Below are positions 13,362 to 13,460 of a stretch of DNA of 13,460 nt, piece by piece. Positions within the stretch are counted from its first letter, which is position 1. Each line of letters starts with the position of its first letter. The notes below the pieces were generated by a model, which saw nothing but the letters and a program-made list of their open reading frames with translations, made no database searches and was not told where the DNA came from. Both the position numbers and the translations under genes were made by a program. Location of the stretch: positions 1 to 13,460 of the forward strand of contig JAEXGX010000353.1 in NCBI GenBank assembly GCA_023450535.1, in the 5' to 3' direction. This stretch comes from Pseudomonadota bacterium (GTDB lineage: Bacteria > Desulfobacterota > Desulfovibrionia > Desulfovibrionales > Desulfovibrionaceae).

Positions 13362-13460
13362 ATGGAACTAAAAACATTACGCTCTTTTCTGGCCATAGCC
13401 AGAGAAGGCAATGTCACGGCAGCGGCGGAATCCCTGCATGTCACGCAGCCGACGCTGTCA
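13362..13460 (+). CDS. LysR-type transcriptional regulator, N-terminal part (runs off window)
   Basis: Thirty-three codons are visible: MELKTLRSFLAIAREGNVTA followed by AAESLHVTQPTLS. This is the standard LysR winged-HTH start ('L..F..ia..gn.t.AA..L.vtQptlS'). The effector domain lies beyond the window. The start ATG at 13362 has only a weak GGGA upstream. It is divergent from the aldo/keto reductase operon, which is the normal arrangement for a LysR regulator and its target. Confidence 0.92.
   Translation, partial: MELKTLRSFLAIAREGNVTAAAESLHVTQPTLS

Noticed and set aside
1..13460. CRISPR array or toxin-antitoxin pair
   Set aside because: No regularly spaced repeats were seen, and the XRE gene has no small partner gene next to it with toxin-like motifs.

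Overview
The window looks like a chromosomal stretch from a Desulfovibrionaceae-like deltaproteobacterium (gut Desulfovibrio/Bilophila type). This is an inference from overall protein flavour, moderate-to-high GC in the housekeeping-like genes and an anaerobe-style aldo/keto reductase with Fe-S cysteines; no rRNA or other marker gene is present. Roughly the left two thirds is accessory DNA and the right third is a compact metabolic/redox operon.

Left flank (1-2600): the 5' part of an ERF-type single-strand-annealing recombinase gene runs off the left edge (minus strand). It is preceded by a clear intrinsic terminator that closes an AT-rich gene for a 497-residue exported protein of unknown function (311-1804, minus). 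Divergent from that gene is a small XRE-type repressor gene (1986-2345), with several TTAGCT/AGCTAA motifs between the two. A 250-base gap then holds a block of three strong inverted repeats (2479-2601), the last of which contains the stop codon of the next gene.

Mobile region (about 2600-8430): a Rad50/SMC-like zinc-hook ATPase gene lacking its Walker A half (2599-3759, minus) abuts an integrative mobilizable element. That element has a P4-type tyrosine integrase (3931-5175), an AlpA/excisionase-like HTH protein (5192-5419), a bidirectional terminator, a TraK-like accessory gene on the minus strand (5499-5837), a roughly 440-base oriT region, and a 4-base-overlapping pair: a MobC/TraJ-like ribbon-helix-helix protein and a MOBP relaxase (6287-8226). 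The divergent accessory gene / oriT / relaxase layout is that of RP4-type mobilization regions. A 14-base-arm imperfect inverted repeat at 6173-6208 carries an RP4-type nic core (CATCCTG) at both ends. No type IV secretion, coupling-protein or replication gene is seen, so transfer would need a helper. Just past the relaxase lies a truncated IS481-like transposase start whose leader can fold into a three-way junction that hides the ribosome binding site.

Right flank (8548-13460): five co-directional minus-strand genes with short gaps, read in the order aldo/keto reductase, exported cyclophilin-like protein, short-chain dehydrogenase, Fe-S aldo/keto reductase, exported SMP-30/lactonase-like beta-propeller. 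A LysR-type regulator starts divergently at 13362 and runs off the right edge. The set suggests LysR-controlled carbonyl or sugar-lactone/redox metabolism; the substrate cannot be read from sequence.

No CRISPR array, rRNA or tRNA gene was found. The most unusual points are the truncated Rad50-like gene beside the integrase, the symmetric nic-bearing oriT, the structured IS leader and the unrecognised 497-residue exported protein.
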